This document shows, in pieces, positions 41,202 through 49,239 of a stretch of 64,000 nt of DNA (its first letter is position 1; each line of letters opens with the position of its first letter). Made by a program: the position numbers and the translations under genes. This DNA comes from Halobacillus campisalis (GTDB lineage: Bacteria > Bacillota > Bacilli > Bacillales > Halobacillaceae), in contig NZ_JAPVRC010000003.1 in the NCBI RefSeq assembly GCF_030345335.1, positions 388,794-452,793 of the forward strand. Direction: 5' to 3'. The notes under the pieces were generated by a model. That model was not told the DNA's origin, searched no databases, and saw nothing but the letters and a program-made list of their open reading frames with translations.

Positions 41202-41314
41202 TTGACTCAAAAGCAGGTTATTAGTATAATAGTCAAGCAGTCAAAGGACTGAAACAACTTTTTTTAAAAAAAGTTGGCAAAAATATTGACGGATTTTGCG
41301 AGCCGTGATATATT
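41202..41314 (+). promoter_or_regulatory. Tandem promoters of tRNA-Ser
   Basis: P1: TTGACT (41202-41207), 17 bp, TATAAT (41225-41230). P2: TTGACG (41286-41291), 17 bp, TATATT (41309-41314). Between them is a 22-bp perfect palindrome (41255-41276) made of CAAC, seven Ts, seven As, GTTG. Confidence 0.85.
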
Positions 41315-41331
41315 ATTAATTGTCGTCAAAC

Positions 41332-41424
41332 GGAGGAATACCCAAGTCTGGCTGAAGGGATTGGTCTTGAAAACCAACAGGGGCTTCACGGCCCGCGGGG
41401 GTTCGAATCCCTCTTCCTCCTCCA
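41332..41424 (+). tRNA. tRNA-Ser (anticodon UGA)
   Basis: GGAGGAA pairs with TTCCTCC at the acceptor stem; the anticodon loop holds TGA (CTTGAAA); a long variable arm typical of tRNA-Ser is present; GTTCGAATC is the T loop; CCA is encoded. A B. subtilis tRNA-Ser lies at the same place after serS. Confidence 0.97.
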
Positions 41425-41468
41425 TTTTAACATCAACAATAGCGCATAAATATTGGAGATTATAGAAC

Positions 41469-41501
41469 AAAAAAACCGCTGCCTCGTGCAGCGGTTTTTT
41501 A
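41469..41501 (+). terminator. Terminator after tRNA-Ser
   Basis: AAAACCGCTGC and GCAGCGGTTTT around CTCGT, with T and A runs on each side. Confidence 0.92.
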
Positions 41502-41512
41502 TTTGTAATCTA

Positions 41513-41552
41513 TACAAAAATGCCCGAGCCTTCTACAGGCTCGGGCATTATA
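41513..41552 (-). terminator. Terminator of dgk-dck
   Basis: AATGCCCGAGCCT and AGGCTCGGGCATT around TCTAC; on the minus strand TTTTTG follows the stem, 26 bp after the dck stop. Confidence 0.9.
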
Positions 41553-41576
41553 ACGTTATGGGGAAAAGACAAGCCA

Positions 41577-42260
41577 TTACGTCAGTAAGTGACTTGAACG
41601 CCATTTACGCGATTGCTGGATAAAGTGACCGATTTTTTCTAAAACAGGTTCTATGCTTGTTTGATCATTCAGAACATCATAATCAGCAATATTCAGACGC
41701 AGCACAGGACAAGCATTGAAATTATCGATCCAGTTTTCATAACGCTTGAACATCTCTTCCCAGTACTCTACAGGAGTCTGCTGTTCCATCTCACGCCCTC
41801 GTTCTTTAATACGGCTTAAGATATCATCGAAAGACCCTTCTAAATAGATGAGTAGATCAGGATGAGGAAAGTAAGGAGTCATGACCATAGCATCGAATAA
41901 ATTAGTGTACGTATTATAATCTATTTCAGACATCGTTCCTTTTTCATAATGCATACGCGCAAAAATACCCGTATCCTCATAGATGGAGCGGTCTTGTATA
42001 AATCCACCACCGTATTCGAAGATTTTCTTCTGTTCCTTGAATCGTTCAGCAAGGAAATATATTTGTAAGTGGAAGCTCCAGCGCTCAAAATCGTTATAAA
42101 ATTTATCAAGGTAAGGATTGGTTTCGACTTTTTCGAAGGAAGTCCTGAATTTGAGAGCATCAGCTAATGCATTGGTCATTGTAGACTTCCCTACCCCGAC
42201 CGTCCCTGCAATAGTAATGACACTATCATGTGGAATTCCGTAGCGTTCACGTGCGTTCAT
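41577..42260 (-). CDS. dck: Deoxyadenosine/deoxycytidine kinase
   Basis: A 227-residue salvage kinase phosphorylating deoxyadenosine and deoxycytidine. P-loop AGTVGVGKSTMTNAL (about residues 18-32), the DRSIYED motif (ERS-type) and the lid RIKERGREME are visible. It overlaps the upstream dgk gene by 14 bp. The pair occupies the same place after serS as in B. subtilis, but here on the opposite strand. Confidence 0.95.
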   Translation of the reverse strand: MNARERYGIPHDSVITIAGTVGVGKSTMTNALADALKFRTSFEKVETNPYLDKFYNDFERWSFHLQIYFLAERFKEQKKIFEYGGGFIQDRSIYEDTGIFARMHYEKGTMSEIDYNTYTNLFDAMVMTPYFPHPDLLIYLEGSFDDILSRIKERGREMEQQTPVEYWEEMFKRYENWIDNFNACPVLRLNIADYDVLNDQTSIEPVLEKIGHFIQQSRKWRSSHLLT

Positions 42261-42897
42261 TTAAAACTTCTCCTTTATTCAAGTGATTCTCTACCTGTTC
42301 GACAATATAGAGGAGATCATCTTGATGCTTTACAAAGTCCAGCTTGTCTCCGTTCAATCGAATGACCGGAACGTCAGGGTGTGTTTCTTCAAAATGATTC
42401 ATATAGTCCTCATAATCCTGAGAAAGCTGCTTTAAATAGGATGGCTGGATATTCACTTCGACATCCCGATTCCTCAGTCTGATCCTCTCCAGCAGAGTTT
42501 CTAAGCTGGCATCCAGGTAAATGACCATATTGGGCTTTGGCATATCGTGTGATAATATTTCAAAGATCTGAGTATATTTCAGGAACTTTTCTTCTCGTAA
42601 AGTACGCTGGGCAAAAATCATATTTTTAAAGATATGATAATCGGCAACTACAGGCTTCCCAAGCTTCAGGTAATCCCTATCAATGTCTTCCAGCTGCTTC
42701 ACACGGTTGCATAGGAAGAACATTTCCGTTTGGAAGCTCCATTCATCTATATTTTCATAAAACTTGCCTAAAAATGGATTCTCCTCAACGATTTCCTTCA
42801 GTAAATGAAAATCAAACTGGGAGGCGAGCTTTTTAGACAGAGACGTTTTACCAACCCCGATAGGGCCTTCAACGGCTATGAAAGGTAATTGTCCCAT
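42247..42897 (-). CDS. dgk: Deoxyguanosine kinase
   Basis: A 216-residue deoxynucleoside kinase. P-loop VEGPIGVGKTSLSKKL (about 9-24), EENPFLGKFYENIDEWSFQT substrate loop, VVADYHIFK and the lid RIRLRNRDVE. Overlaps dck; which paralogue uses which substrate is by analogy with the B. subtilis order. GGAGGAGAAA precedes the ATG. Confidence 0.94.
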   Translation of the reverse strand: MGQLPFIAVEGPIGVGKTSLSKKLASQFDFHLLKEIVEENPFLGKFYENIDEWSFQTEMFFLCNRVKQLEDIDRDYLKLGKPVVADYHIFKNMIFAQRTLREEKFLKYTQIFEILSHDMPKPNMVIYLDASLETLLERIRLRNRDVEVNIQPSYLKQLSQDYEDYMNHFEETHPDVPVIRLNGDKLDFVKHQDDLLYIVEQVENHLNKGEVLNERT

Positions 42898-43056
42898 CTT
42901 TTCTCCTCCTTATATCAGGTGAAAACAAAATTCGATACGTTCTGACAGACAAGTACCATTTTACCATAGTGAGATGGAGGAAGTAATACGTTTATCTCCA
43001 TTTTAAAATAAATTCCTTTTCAATCAGCTCGTATTTTTGTATAATATGATTCACGT

Positions 43057-43129
43057 GCCCCCGTAGCTCAGGGGATAGAGCATCGGTTTCCTAAACCGTG
43101 TGCCGCAGGTTCGAATCCTGCCGGGGGCG
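43057..43129 (+). tRNA. tRNA-Arg (anticodon CCU)
   Basis: GCCCCCG pairs with CGGGGGC; anticodon loop TTCCTAA gives CCT; T loop GTTCGAATC; discriminator G; CCA is not encoded. The first base pair of the anticodon stem is a T-T mismatch. TATAAT at 43040-43045 lies just upstream, with a weak -35 TTTTCA at 17 bp. Confidence 0.95.
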
Positions 43130-43203
43130 TTTATATTAACAATTCTACTGCTTTAACTTTAGCGAAAGTAAAGGCTGAGTTTAAACGGTGGAGAACGTTA
43201 CGA

Positions 43204-43253
43204 AAACACCTCTTCCGTTCTTGTGATCACAAGTACGGAAGAGGTGTTTTTTA
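43204..43253. terminator. Bidirectional terminator between tRNA-Arg and channel gene
   Basis: ACACCTCTTCCGT and ACGGAAGAGGTGT, with an inner CTTGTG/CACAAG stem, followed by TTTTTT; A-rich on the other side. Confidence 0.88.
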
Positions 43254-43277
43254 ATGCAGTATTTCTCTATCTAATCC

Positions 43278-44006
43278 TCATTTTTCTTTTTTTTCTTCCT
43301 TCATTTCTTCGATAAGTACAGAAATCTGCTGCAATTCCTGCCACGACAGGTCTTCATAACGATTCAACTGACCTTTTATGAAAGTTACCGCCGGGTGACT
43401 GGATTTATTTTCTTTTACAAAAAACGTGGTAATCGAACCAGTCAGCATCCCGATTAACCCGATTCCTACGAGCATCAAAATAACTGCGATCAGCCGGCCG
43501 AGAGATGTTTCAGGGGAAATGTCACCATACCCTACCGTCGTTGTTGTTACAATTGACCACCACACTCCATCTGAGAAAGTGTCGATTCGAGGCTCGACCA
43601 TTTTCACAACAATTGCAGAACCAAAGATGAGCAGAAATGATACAGTAAGCACGCGGTCAAGACCATTCGTATGTAAAATGGAAAAAGCGGACCTCAGGTA
43701 ACGTTTCGAGAAAGGCAGAAATTTAATGATCTTTATTAAACGAGCTATTCTTGCGAGCTGGAATGTACTATCTAAAGGTATAGCTGCAATGAAGTCGAAA
43801 GGATTATGTTTTATGTAGTGCAGTTTATGGTCTGCTTTAGCGATTCGTATGAGGACGTCCAGTAAAAAAATGATCCAAATGAAACGATCGATAAACTGAA
43901 GAACCGGATGGTCCGTCCATATAAATAATACGGAAGCCAAAGCTAAGAGAATCAGGAATGTCTCATAAAAAACAGCCAGCTTAGGACGTTTTGAGAAGTT
44001 AGGCAT
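43278..44006 (-). CDS. Voltage-gated-type potassium channel
   Basis: The start is ATG 44006 (MPNFSKRPKLAVFYETFLIL) behind AAGGAG; 242 residues. Six membrane helices: S1-S4 with a basic S4-like helix (ARIARLIKIIKFLPFSKRYL), then the pore with selectivity filter TTTTVGYGDISP. This is a Kv/ion_trans-type K+ channel. K+ flux matters for osmoadaptation in halophiles; a salt role here is inferred. The C-terminal tail is cytoplasmic and charged, without a recognisable RCK domain. Confidence 0.92.
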   Translation of the reverse strand: MPNFSKRPKLAVFYETFLILLALASVLFIWTDHPVLQFIDRFIWIIFLLDVLIRIAKADHKLHYIKHNPFDFIAAIPLDSTFQLARIARLIKIIKFLPFSKRYLRSAFSILHTNGLDRVLTVSFLLIFGSAIVVKMVEPRIDTFSDGVWWSIVTTTTVGYGDISPETSLGRLIAVILMLVGIGLIGMLTGSITTFFVKENKSSHPAVTFIKGQLNRYEDLSWQELQQISVLIEEMKEEKKEK

Positions 44007-44159
44007 ATCAATCTCCTTATCATATTTTGAAAAAAAGTGTTGTTTGCTGCACACACACCACGCAACTCAAGTACATATTATAAAGGATAAGACAGGTTCT
44101 TCAGACGAGTGAGATTAGTCTTTTAGAAGCTGTCTTTATTTTTTAGAGAGGTGAGACCT

Positions 44160-44483
44160 GTGGAGAATGACATTATGCAACAGGTATTGCTCTTTGCCAC
44201 CATACTCTGTCCTTTTGTTACAGGAAGTGTAGAAGTCATGAAGCGTACAATCAACTTACCGAAAAATTACTTGCCCTTGATCAGTGCAGGAACGGGATTA
44301 GTGATTGGAGCATTAGCTTATCCACTGACGGATATGGATTTGGCCCTGCGTTTATGGGCTGGAGCTGGTGCAGGGTTGTCGGGTACTGGGTTATTTGAAG
44401 TCATGAATCGCAGTCAAGGATTCACGAAGCGTTCAAAGAACGGTTCAGATTGTGGTTCGGATAAGAACGACCTTGATCAATGA
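44160..44483 (+). CDS. Holin-like small membrane protein
   Basis: GTG 44160 follows AGAGGTGA; 107 residues (MENDIMQQVLLFATILCPFV). Three hydrophobic segments (about 6-20, 35-53, 61-79) with a short polar C-terminus, similar to phage holins of the Hol118/phi LC3 kind. Holins make membrane holes through which endolysins reach the cell wall. An amidase gene lies 600 bp downstream, so a lysis function is plausible, as a phage remnant or domesticated unit. Confidence 0.7.
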   Translation: MENDIMQQVLLFATILCPFVTGSVEVMKRTINLPKNYLPLISAGTGLVIGALAYPLTDMDLALRLWAGAGAGLSGTGLFEVMNRSQGFTKRSKNGSDCGSDKNDLDQ

Positions 44484-44512
44484 AAGATTGAATCTAAGCC
44501 CATTTGCTCGGA

Positions 44513-44546
44513 CCAACAGCTGATGAGGTTGTTGGCCTCTTTTTTC
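44513..44546 (+). terminator. Terminator of the holin-like gene
   Basis: CCAACA and TGTTGG stem with an 11-nt loop, then CCTCTTTTTT, between the holin-like gene and the convergent XRE gene. Confidence 0.7.
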
Positions 44547-44567
44547 TGTACATAACAGTTATAAAAT

Positions 44568-44915
44568 TTACTCATTTCTTATGATTCCCCATATTTTCAT
44601 AAGCTTCTGCACATCTTCTTCATTTGCGTTCGGCAGTTCTTTATACCATTTCTGTAATTCAGGATCACGGAATAAATGATTTGACTCTAATGCAGAGGAA
44701 GAAGGAATGGGCTGAATGTTTTTCCCCATTAACCAATCAATTGAAACCTCGTACAGACTGGATAAGGCCGTAAACATCTTCGTATCAGGCTCTCTGTAAT
44801 TTCTCTCATACCCCGATAAACGAGAGTTTGAGATCTGCAACACCCCGCACACGTATGTTTGGGACCATCCTTTGTTTTCCCTGGCTTGCTTGAGACGCTC
44901 GCCTAAAGACCCCAC
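44568..44915 (-). CDS. XRE-family transcriptional regulator
   Basis: A 115-residue Cro/CI-type repressor. The helix-turn-helix is LGERLKQARENKGWSQTYVC and GVLQISNSRLSGYERNYREP (residues 4-43), followed by a short oligomerisation tail. It starts with GTG 44915 behind AAAGGGGG. It is divergent from the amidase gene; three copies of a TTNCGC-N5-GCGNAA type site lie between them, one overlapping its own promoter region. Probably represses the amidase and itself. Confidence 0.9.
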   Translation of the reverse strand: MGSLGERLKQARENKGWSQTYVCGVLQISNSRLSGYERNYREPDTKMFTALSSLYEVSIDWLMGKNIQPIPSSSALESNHLFRDPELQKWYKELPNANEEDVQKLMKIWGIIRNE

Positions 44916-44963
44916 AGAATTCCCCCTTTCGTTTCTCTTGTTTATAAAAAGTATACATTATTT

Positions 44964-45064
44964 TTTCGCGAAATGCGAAATTTATTACGCGATATGTTTA
45001 ATTTTTATTGACTTATCTCTGTCTGAATTTTATAATCAACTTATTAATTGCGCGATACGCGTAA
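44964..45064. promoter_or_regulatory. Three operator copies between XRE gene and amidase
   Basis: O1 44964-44980 TTTCGC-GAAAT-GCGAAA (perfect inverted repeat), O2 44985-45001 TTACGC-GATAT-GTTTAA (right arm degenerate), O3 45048-45064 TTGCGC-GATAC-GCGTAA. Start-to-start distances are 21 and 63 bp, close to 2 and 6 helical turns, so all face the same side. O3 lies just after the amidase -10; O1 lies near the -35 position of the XRE gene (TATACT as -10). Confidence 0.7.
45008..45036 (+). promoter_or_regulatory. Sigma-A promoter of the amidase gene
   Basis: TTGACT, 17 bp, TATAAT: a near-perfect promoter placed between operators O2 and O3. Confidence 0.85.
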
Positions 45065-45079
45065 AAAGTCAGGGGATGA

Positions 45080-45919
45080 ATGATGGAATATTTAATCGCA
45101 TTGGATGATGGACATGGGATGAGTACCGCGGGAAAAAGGACACCGTACATTTCGAGTTTAAACAGGTTCATTAAAGAAAATGAATTTAACAGGAAAGTAG
45201 TCAATAATTTAGAAGAAGAGTTGAATCGAAGCGGTTTAAAGACAGTTCTTGTCGCTCCTGGTGACGAGGATACTCCGCTCTCCACGAGAGTAAGCCGTGC
45301 GAATCAAGCGAAAGCCGATGCCTATATTTCTGTTCATTATAATGCATATGACGGCAGTTTCAGCAGCCCCGCCCCTTCTGGAATTGAACTGTTCGTCTAT
45401 CCCGGTCATCTGAACAGAGAAGCAGGAAGGCTGGCTGAAAGTATTGGGAATCACCTGAAAAAGGGGACAAGTCAACATTATCGAGGAATCAAAGAAGCTG
45501 ATTTTCAAGTTTTGCGGACAACGTCCATGCCGGCTGTATTAACTGAGAATGGATTTATGGATAATCTGGATGAAGCGCTCTATATGATCAAACCTGAATT
45601 TCAGAAAGAAGTGGCGAGGGAGCATGCTCAAGGGATTTGTGATTTCTTCCGCGTGCCATATGTCAGCGATTCCGCGAAACGTAAACCATCATATGTAGGA
45701 CGGAGAGTAGAATCCATTTATGATGGGCGTTTACGATTCTATCACCACCCTTCCTGGTCGGACCGGTCGCTCGCCGGCTATTTAGAAAAAGGGTACGGAT
45801 TTCCTGTGATCCTTTCAAAACTATCCGTAGATGGTTACTTTCAATATGAAGTAGAGAATTCAAAAGGTGCTCGTTATTATGTGACCGCTAGTAATAAATA
45901 TGTAAGGGTCGTCAATTAG
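45080..45919 (+). CDS. N-acetylmuramoyl-L-alanine amidase (phage-type endolysin)
   Basis: A 279-residue Amidase_3 enzyme that cuts between muramic acid and L-Ala. Zinc ligands are H12 (DDGHG), E35 (ENEFN) and H86 (SVHYNA), with the catalytic glutamate E156 (TENGFM). Residues about 205-279 form a wall-binding-type domain (VESIYDGRLRFYHHPSWSDR ... YYVTASNKYVRVVN) as in Bacillus phage endolysins. No signal peptide, which fits holin-dependent release. Controlled from a strong promoter with XRE operators. Confidence 0.92.
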   Translation: MMEYLIALDDGHGMSTAGKRTPYISSLNRFIKENEFNRKVVNNLEEELNRSGLKTVLVAPGDEDTPLSTRVSRANQAKADAYISVHYNAYDGSFSSPAPSGIELFVYPGHLNREAGRLAESIGNHLKKGTSQHYRGIKEADFQVLRTTSMPAVLTENGFMDNLDEALYMIKPEFQKEVAREHAQGICDFFRVPYVSDSAKRKPSYVGRRVESIYDGRLRFYHHPSWSDRSLAGYLEKGYGFPVILSKLSVDGYFQYEVENSKGARYYVTASNKYVRVVN

Positions 45920-46161
45920 TCGGAATATGCCTGCTTATCCTTACTTGAATAAGGATCTTGGCCGAATTCAGGCGTAGTATAAAAAACAGGTGATGGAATA
46001 GACATCGTCAATTCATTATTTTCATTAAACTCATCTTTGTCTTCATTGTAAAAACGGTCGGCTATGAACAAGTAAGCCAGGAGGCCGCCTAATATCGCTA
46101 TACAGATGAGGACGACCAACAGAAACCATTTTAAGACTTTTTTCATAAACGTTTTATCCAT
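45916..46161 (-). CDS. Small membrane protein, unrecognised
   Basis: An 81-residue protein: one strong N-terminal membrane helix (residues about 9-34, VLKWFLLVVLICIAILGGLL) and a polar, acidic outside part rich in D, E, N and S. GGGAG lies 9 bp before the ATG. Its stop overlaps the amidase stop by 4 bp (convergent). Family not recognised. Confidence 0.65.
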   Translation of the reverse strand: MDKTFMKKVLKWFLLVVLICIAILGGLLAYLFIADRFYNEDKDEFNENNELTMSIPSPVFYTTPEFGQDPYSSKDKQAYSD

Positions 46162-46236
46162 TTGAAAAACTCCCAGCTTCGAATCATTTTTTTCTGATCA
46201 ACCACTTGATATTTTCTTCAATTTTCACAGAATCAT

Positions 46237-46872
46237 TCAAAATGCTTCAGGCGGGAGGCTTTTTAATTTTCCTTCTCGAATGGATAGGATACGATCCCCT
46301 AACTTTTTAGCCTCCTGCTTATCGTGAGTGACTAGAAGGATGGGGATCTTCCATTCTTTTTTCAGTCGGTTCAGATGGTGGTAACATTCATTTTTCGTTT
46401 CTTCATCAAGGGATGAAAAAGGTTCATCTAAAAGCAAAACACCGGGCTTAGTCGCAAGCGCCCGGGCTAAGGCAACCCTTTGTTTTTCTCCACCCGAAAT
46501 TTGTCGAGGATATTTATCAGCTAAATGATGGATCCGCAGCAGGTTCAGCAATTGCTGCGTGACTAGTGAGTCATAAGCTCCGTACTCGATATTTTTACGA
46601 ACCGTCATGTGGGGGAAGAGGGCATAGTCTTGAAATACATACCCTACTTGTCTTTTTTGGATCGGTAATTTATTTTTTTTGCTTTTAAATAATATTGTAT
46701 CATCCAGGCTGATCTCACCTGTGTCTGGGTCAGTTAGTCCGGCGATACAATTAAGGATTGTCGTTTTCCCGGAACCGGACGGCCCGAACAAAATGACGGT
46801 CTCACTTTTTATTTGAAAGGCAGCCTGTAACTGAAAATGGGATAATTTCTTTTGTATGGATACAAAAAGCAT
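46237..46872 (-). CDS. modC: Molybdate ABC transporter ATP-binding protein
   Basis: A 211-residue ABC ATPase: Walker A LFGPSGSGKTTIL (about 29-41), Q-loop YVFQDYALFPH, signature ISGGEKQRVALARAL and Walker B VLLLDEPFSSLD. It lacks the C-terminal molybdate-binding (TOBE/MOP) domain of E. coli ModC and so is about 140 residues shorter. Substrate assigned from the neighbours modA and modB. Confidence 0.88.
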   Translation of the reverse strand: MLFVSIQKKLSHFQLQAAFQIKSETVILFGPSGSGKTTILNCIAGLTDPDTGEISLDDTILFKSKKNKLPIQKRQVGYVFQDYALFPHMTVRKNIEYGAYDSLVTQQLLNLLRIHHLADKYPRQISGGEKQRVALARALATKPGVLLLDEPFSSLDEETKNECYHHLNRLKKEWKIPILLVTHDKQEAKKLGDRILSIREGKLKSLPPEAF

Positions 46873-46883
46873 GTAAAGCCCCC

Positions 46884-47561
46884 TTATTTCTCTGACTGGA
46901 ATCGTAGTATATTTTTCTTACTCCACCAGTTCAGCCAGAGGATAGAACTGAATCCGAGCGCTAAAATAATGAAAACCCACAACCTGGCCGCTTCCATATT
47001 TCCGGATTCGACTGCAAAGTAAATAGCTAAAGGGATGGTGTCTGTCTGCCCCGGGATATAGCCGGCAAGCATTAATGTTGCTCCGAATTCACCTAAAGCC
47101 CGGGCGAAGGTTAACACTAAACCAGCTAGCAACCCGGGCCATGCGAGAGGAAATGAGATGGTAAAAAATACTTTCCATTTAGAAGCTCCCATCGTCAGGG
47201 CTGCCTGTTCAATTTGAGGATCGTAATTCGCGAACGATGCTGAAGCGCTCTGATACATAAGAGGGAAGGAAACTGCAATGGCGGCAATGACAGCACCTAA
47301 CCAGGAAAAAACGATTTGAATACCAAACCATTCAATCAATAACTTTCCGATCGGCCCGTTATTTCCGAACAAATAGAGCAAAAGGAAACCTACGACAGTA
47401 GGTGGGAGCACCATCGGTAGTAAAACAAGCGATTCCACGATACTTTTCCCGGGAAATAATTTCCTGGAAATGAGTCGTGCTAAAGGTACGGCGGTTAAGA
47501 ACACAATCAACGTAGCAATTCCCGCGGTTTGTAATGACAGGGTCAAGGGAGAAAAGTTCAT
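46884..47561 (-). CDS. modB: Molybdate ABC transporter permease
   Basis: A 225-residue ABC permease with five or six membrane helices. The EAA loop reads QAALTMGASKWKVFFTISFPLAWPGLLAG-like (EQAALTMGASKWKVFFTISF). VLPPTVVGFLLLYLFG and GEFGATLMLAGYIPGQTDTI are ModB family signatures. 11 bp before modC and 18 bp after modA. Confidence 0.94.
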   Translation of the reverse strand: MNFSPLTLSLQTAGIATLIVFLTAVPLARLISRKLFPGKSIVESLVLLPMVLPPTVVGFLLLYLFGNNGPIGKLLIEWFGIQIVFSWLGAVIAAIAVSFPLMYQSASASFANYDPQIEQAALTMGASKWKVFFTISFPLAWPGLLAGLVLTFARALGEFGATLMLAGYIPGQTDTIPLAIYFAVESGNMEAARLWVFIILALGFSSILWLNWWSKKNILRFQSEK

Positions 47562-47579
47562 AATTACCTTCCAATCGTT

Positions 47580-48350
47580 TTATTTCGAGCTGAATCCGTA
47601 TTTTTTGAGAATGCTCTGTGCTTTGTCCGCTTCAATAAATTCAATGAATTCTTTTGATGTATTGGTTTCGGTAGTTTGGTTGGTCACTGCGGCAGGATAG
47701 ACTACAGGGTCATGTGTTTCTTCATCTATCTCGGCTATCACTTTTACGTCATCGTCATCTGATATCATGGCGTCACTTACATATACAAGTCCATAGGAAG
47801 CATTGTGCGATGCAACATAAGCCACTACTTGTTTGACGTCACTTGCGTAAACAAATTGTTCTAAGTATTTATCCCATTGATTAGCAGCTTGCAAGGATTG
47901 CTTCGAGTACATGCCGATCGGTGCACTTTCGGGATCCCCTAAAGCGAATGTTTCATTTTCTTCGAGCTGCAGCTGTTCCAGTGATGTGATATCTGCGGGA
48001 GAATCGCTTGGAGCGATAAGTACCAGGGAATTGTGAGTAATGTCTTTAACAGAGTCTTTTCGTAAATGTCCTTCTTTACGTAATCGTTCCACCCAGTGTT
48101 CGTTGGCTGACATGAAGACATCTACCGGGGCTCCCTGCTGGATTTGCTGGGCTAACTTACCGGAACTTCCTGTATTGACGGTAACCGTTACATCCTCGTG
48201 ATCACTTTCAAATTCATCGACAATTTCTTCCATCGCTTCAGTGAGGCTGGAAGCAGCGGAAATAGTCAGTTCTATGTCGCGGCTTTCTTCGTTTGTACAG
48301 CCGGTTATAAATAATAAGCTGAAACAAAAAGCAATCATCTTCGTATACAT
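47580..48350 (-). CDS. modA: Molybdate-binding lipoprotein
   Basis: A 256-residue substrate-binding lipoprotein: lipobox LFITGC (C18), then ELTISAASSLTEAMEEIVDE and VNTGSSGKLAQQIQQGAPVD, the conserved oxyanion-binding S and SSG residues. It captures molybdate (or tungstate) for ModBC. First gene of modABC; divergent from the M50-like gene. Confidence 0.94.
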   Translation of the reverse strand: MYTKMIAFCFSLLFITGCTNEESRDIELTISAASSLTEAMEEIVDEFESDHEDVTVTVNTGSSGKLAQQIQQGAPVDVFMSANEHWVERLRKEGHLRKDSVKDITHNSLVLIAPSDSPADITSLEQLQLEENETFALGDPESAPIGMYSKQSLQAANQWDKYLEQFVYASDVKQVVAYVASHNASYGLVYVSDAMISDDDDVKVIAEIDEETHDPVVYPAAVTNQTTETNTSKEFIEFIEADKAQSILKKYGFSSK

Positions 48351-48453
48351 ATGTACAATCTCCTAATCTCTCTATTTACTTAGATTATACGTATGTCGTT
48401 ATTTTAAGTAAAATAGAAGAACAGGCAAGCTTAATGAAAGGGAGGACTTCCGA

Positions 48454-49113
48454 GTGAAATTACAAATTATCATCTGCCTTATTCTTGCCTTCCTGTTAAC
48501 CCAGTCTCCCATTATCGGTAAATATTTTGCTATGATTAATACGATGATCCACGAAACGGGTCACTCGTTGACCGCCTTGTTGACAGGCGGAGAAGTGAGA
48601 AACATCTCTCTATTTCCGAACACTTCGGGTGTGACGATGACCGGTCATTCTTCTTGGCTGAGTCATTTCCTTACGAGTTTATCGGGATACATTTTCTCCT
48701 CGTTCGTTGGTTTTTTATTTTTTTATTTGATCGTAAAAGGCCATTACAAATGGATGGTTTACATCTTGCTTGGAATTTTAATTATTAACGTACTGTTCTG
48801 GGTGAGAAACATCTATGGAGTGTTCTGGCTGATTACCTTCGGAGCTGGTTTTATCTGGCTCTTAAAAACAGGAAACCAGGCCGTCATCCAATATGTGCTT
48901 GTATTTATAGCTTCCTTAGTCATGATTGAAGCGGTGACAAGTGCGTTTGAAATCATGTGGTTAAGCATTTTTTCTCCTGGACAGGCGGGGGATGCTGCTA
49001 ATTTAGCAAGGGCTGTTGTTTTTATACCGGCTCCATTATGGGGAATGTTGTTCTTTGGACAATCTTTATACTTTGCCTGGCTGGCTTTAAAAAGGGTGTT
49101 TATATTGTCATGA
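48454..49113 (+). CDS. M50-family-like membrane metallopeptidase
   Basis: A 219-residue, six- to seven-helix membrane protein starting from GTG 48454 behind AAAGGGAGG. Helix 2 carries the zinc motif HETGH (MIHETGHSLTALLTGG, about residues 31-46), as in M50B-like proteins. A second typical M50 motif (NPxPxxDGG) is not seen, so catalysis is uncertain. Substrate unknown. Confidence 0.8.
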   Translation: MKLQIIICLILAFLLTQSPIIGKYFAMINTMIHETGHSLTALLTGGEVRNISLFPNTSGVTMTGHSSWLSHFLTSLSGYIFSSFVGFLFFYLIVKGHYKWMVYILLGILIINVLFWVRNIYGVFWLITFGAGFIWLLKTGNQAVIQYVLVFIASLVMIEAVTSAFEIMWLSIFSPGQAGDAANLARAVVFIPAPLWGMLFFGQSLYFAWLALKRVFILS

Positions 49114-49183
49114 TTTTTCTGACCGTCTGCATTTATGAGACGGGGTTTGGGTAATCTTTTTAAAAAACTCCGCTATAGCCCTT

Positions 49184-49210
49184 ACCTTATGATTCTTTAC
49201 ACATAAATTA
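49184..49210 (+). promoter_or_regulatory. Sigma-K type promoter of the YjcZ-like gene
   Basis: AC at 49184-49185, 16 bp, CATAAATTA at 49202-49210. The consensus of mother-cell sigma-K is AC-N16-17-CATANNNTA, an exact fit. Confidence 0.6.
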
Positions 49211-49239
49211 GTAAAGAAGTAAGGAGAGGGGGTATTCTA

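Noticed and set aside
46237..46872. Truncation or frameshift of modC
   Set aside because: The frame ends cleanly after the ATPase domain and many Gram-positive ModC proteins lack the MOP domain, so it is likely natural.
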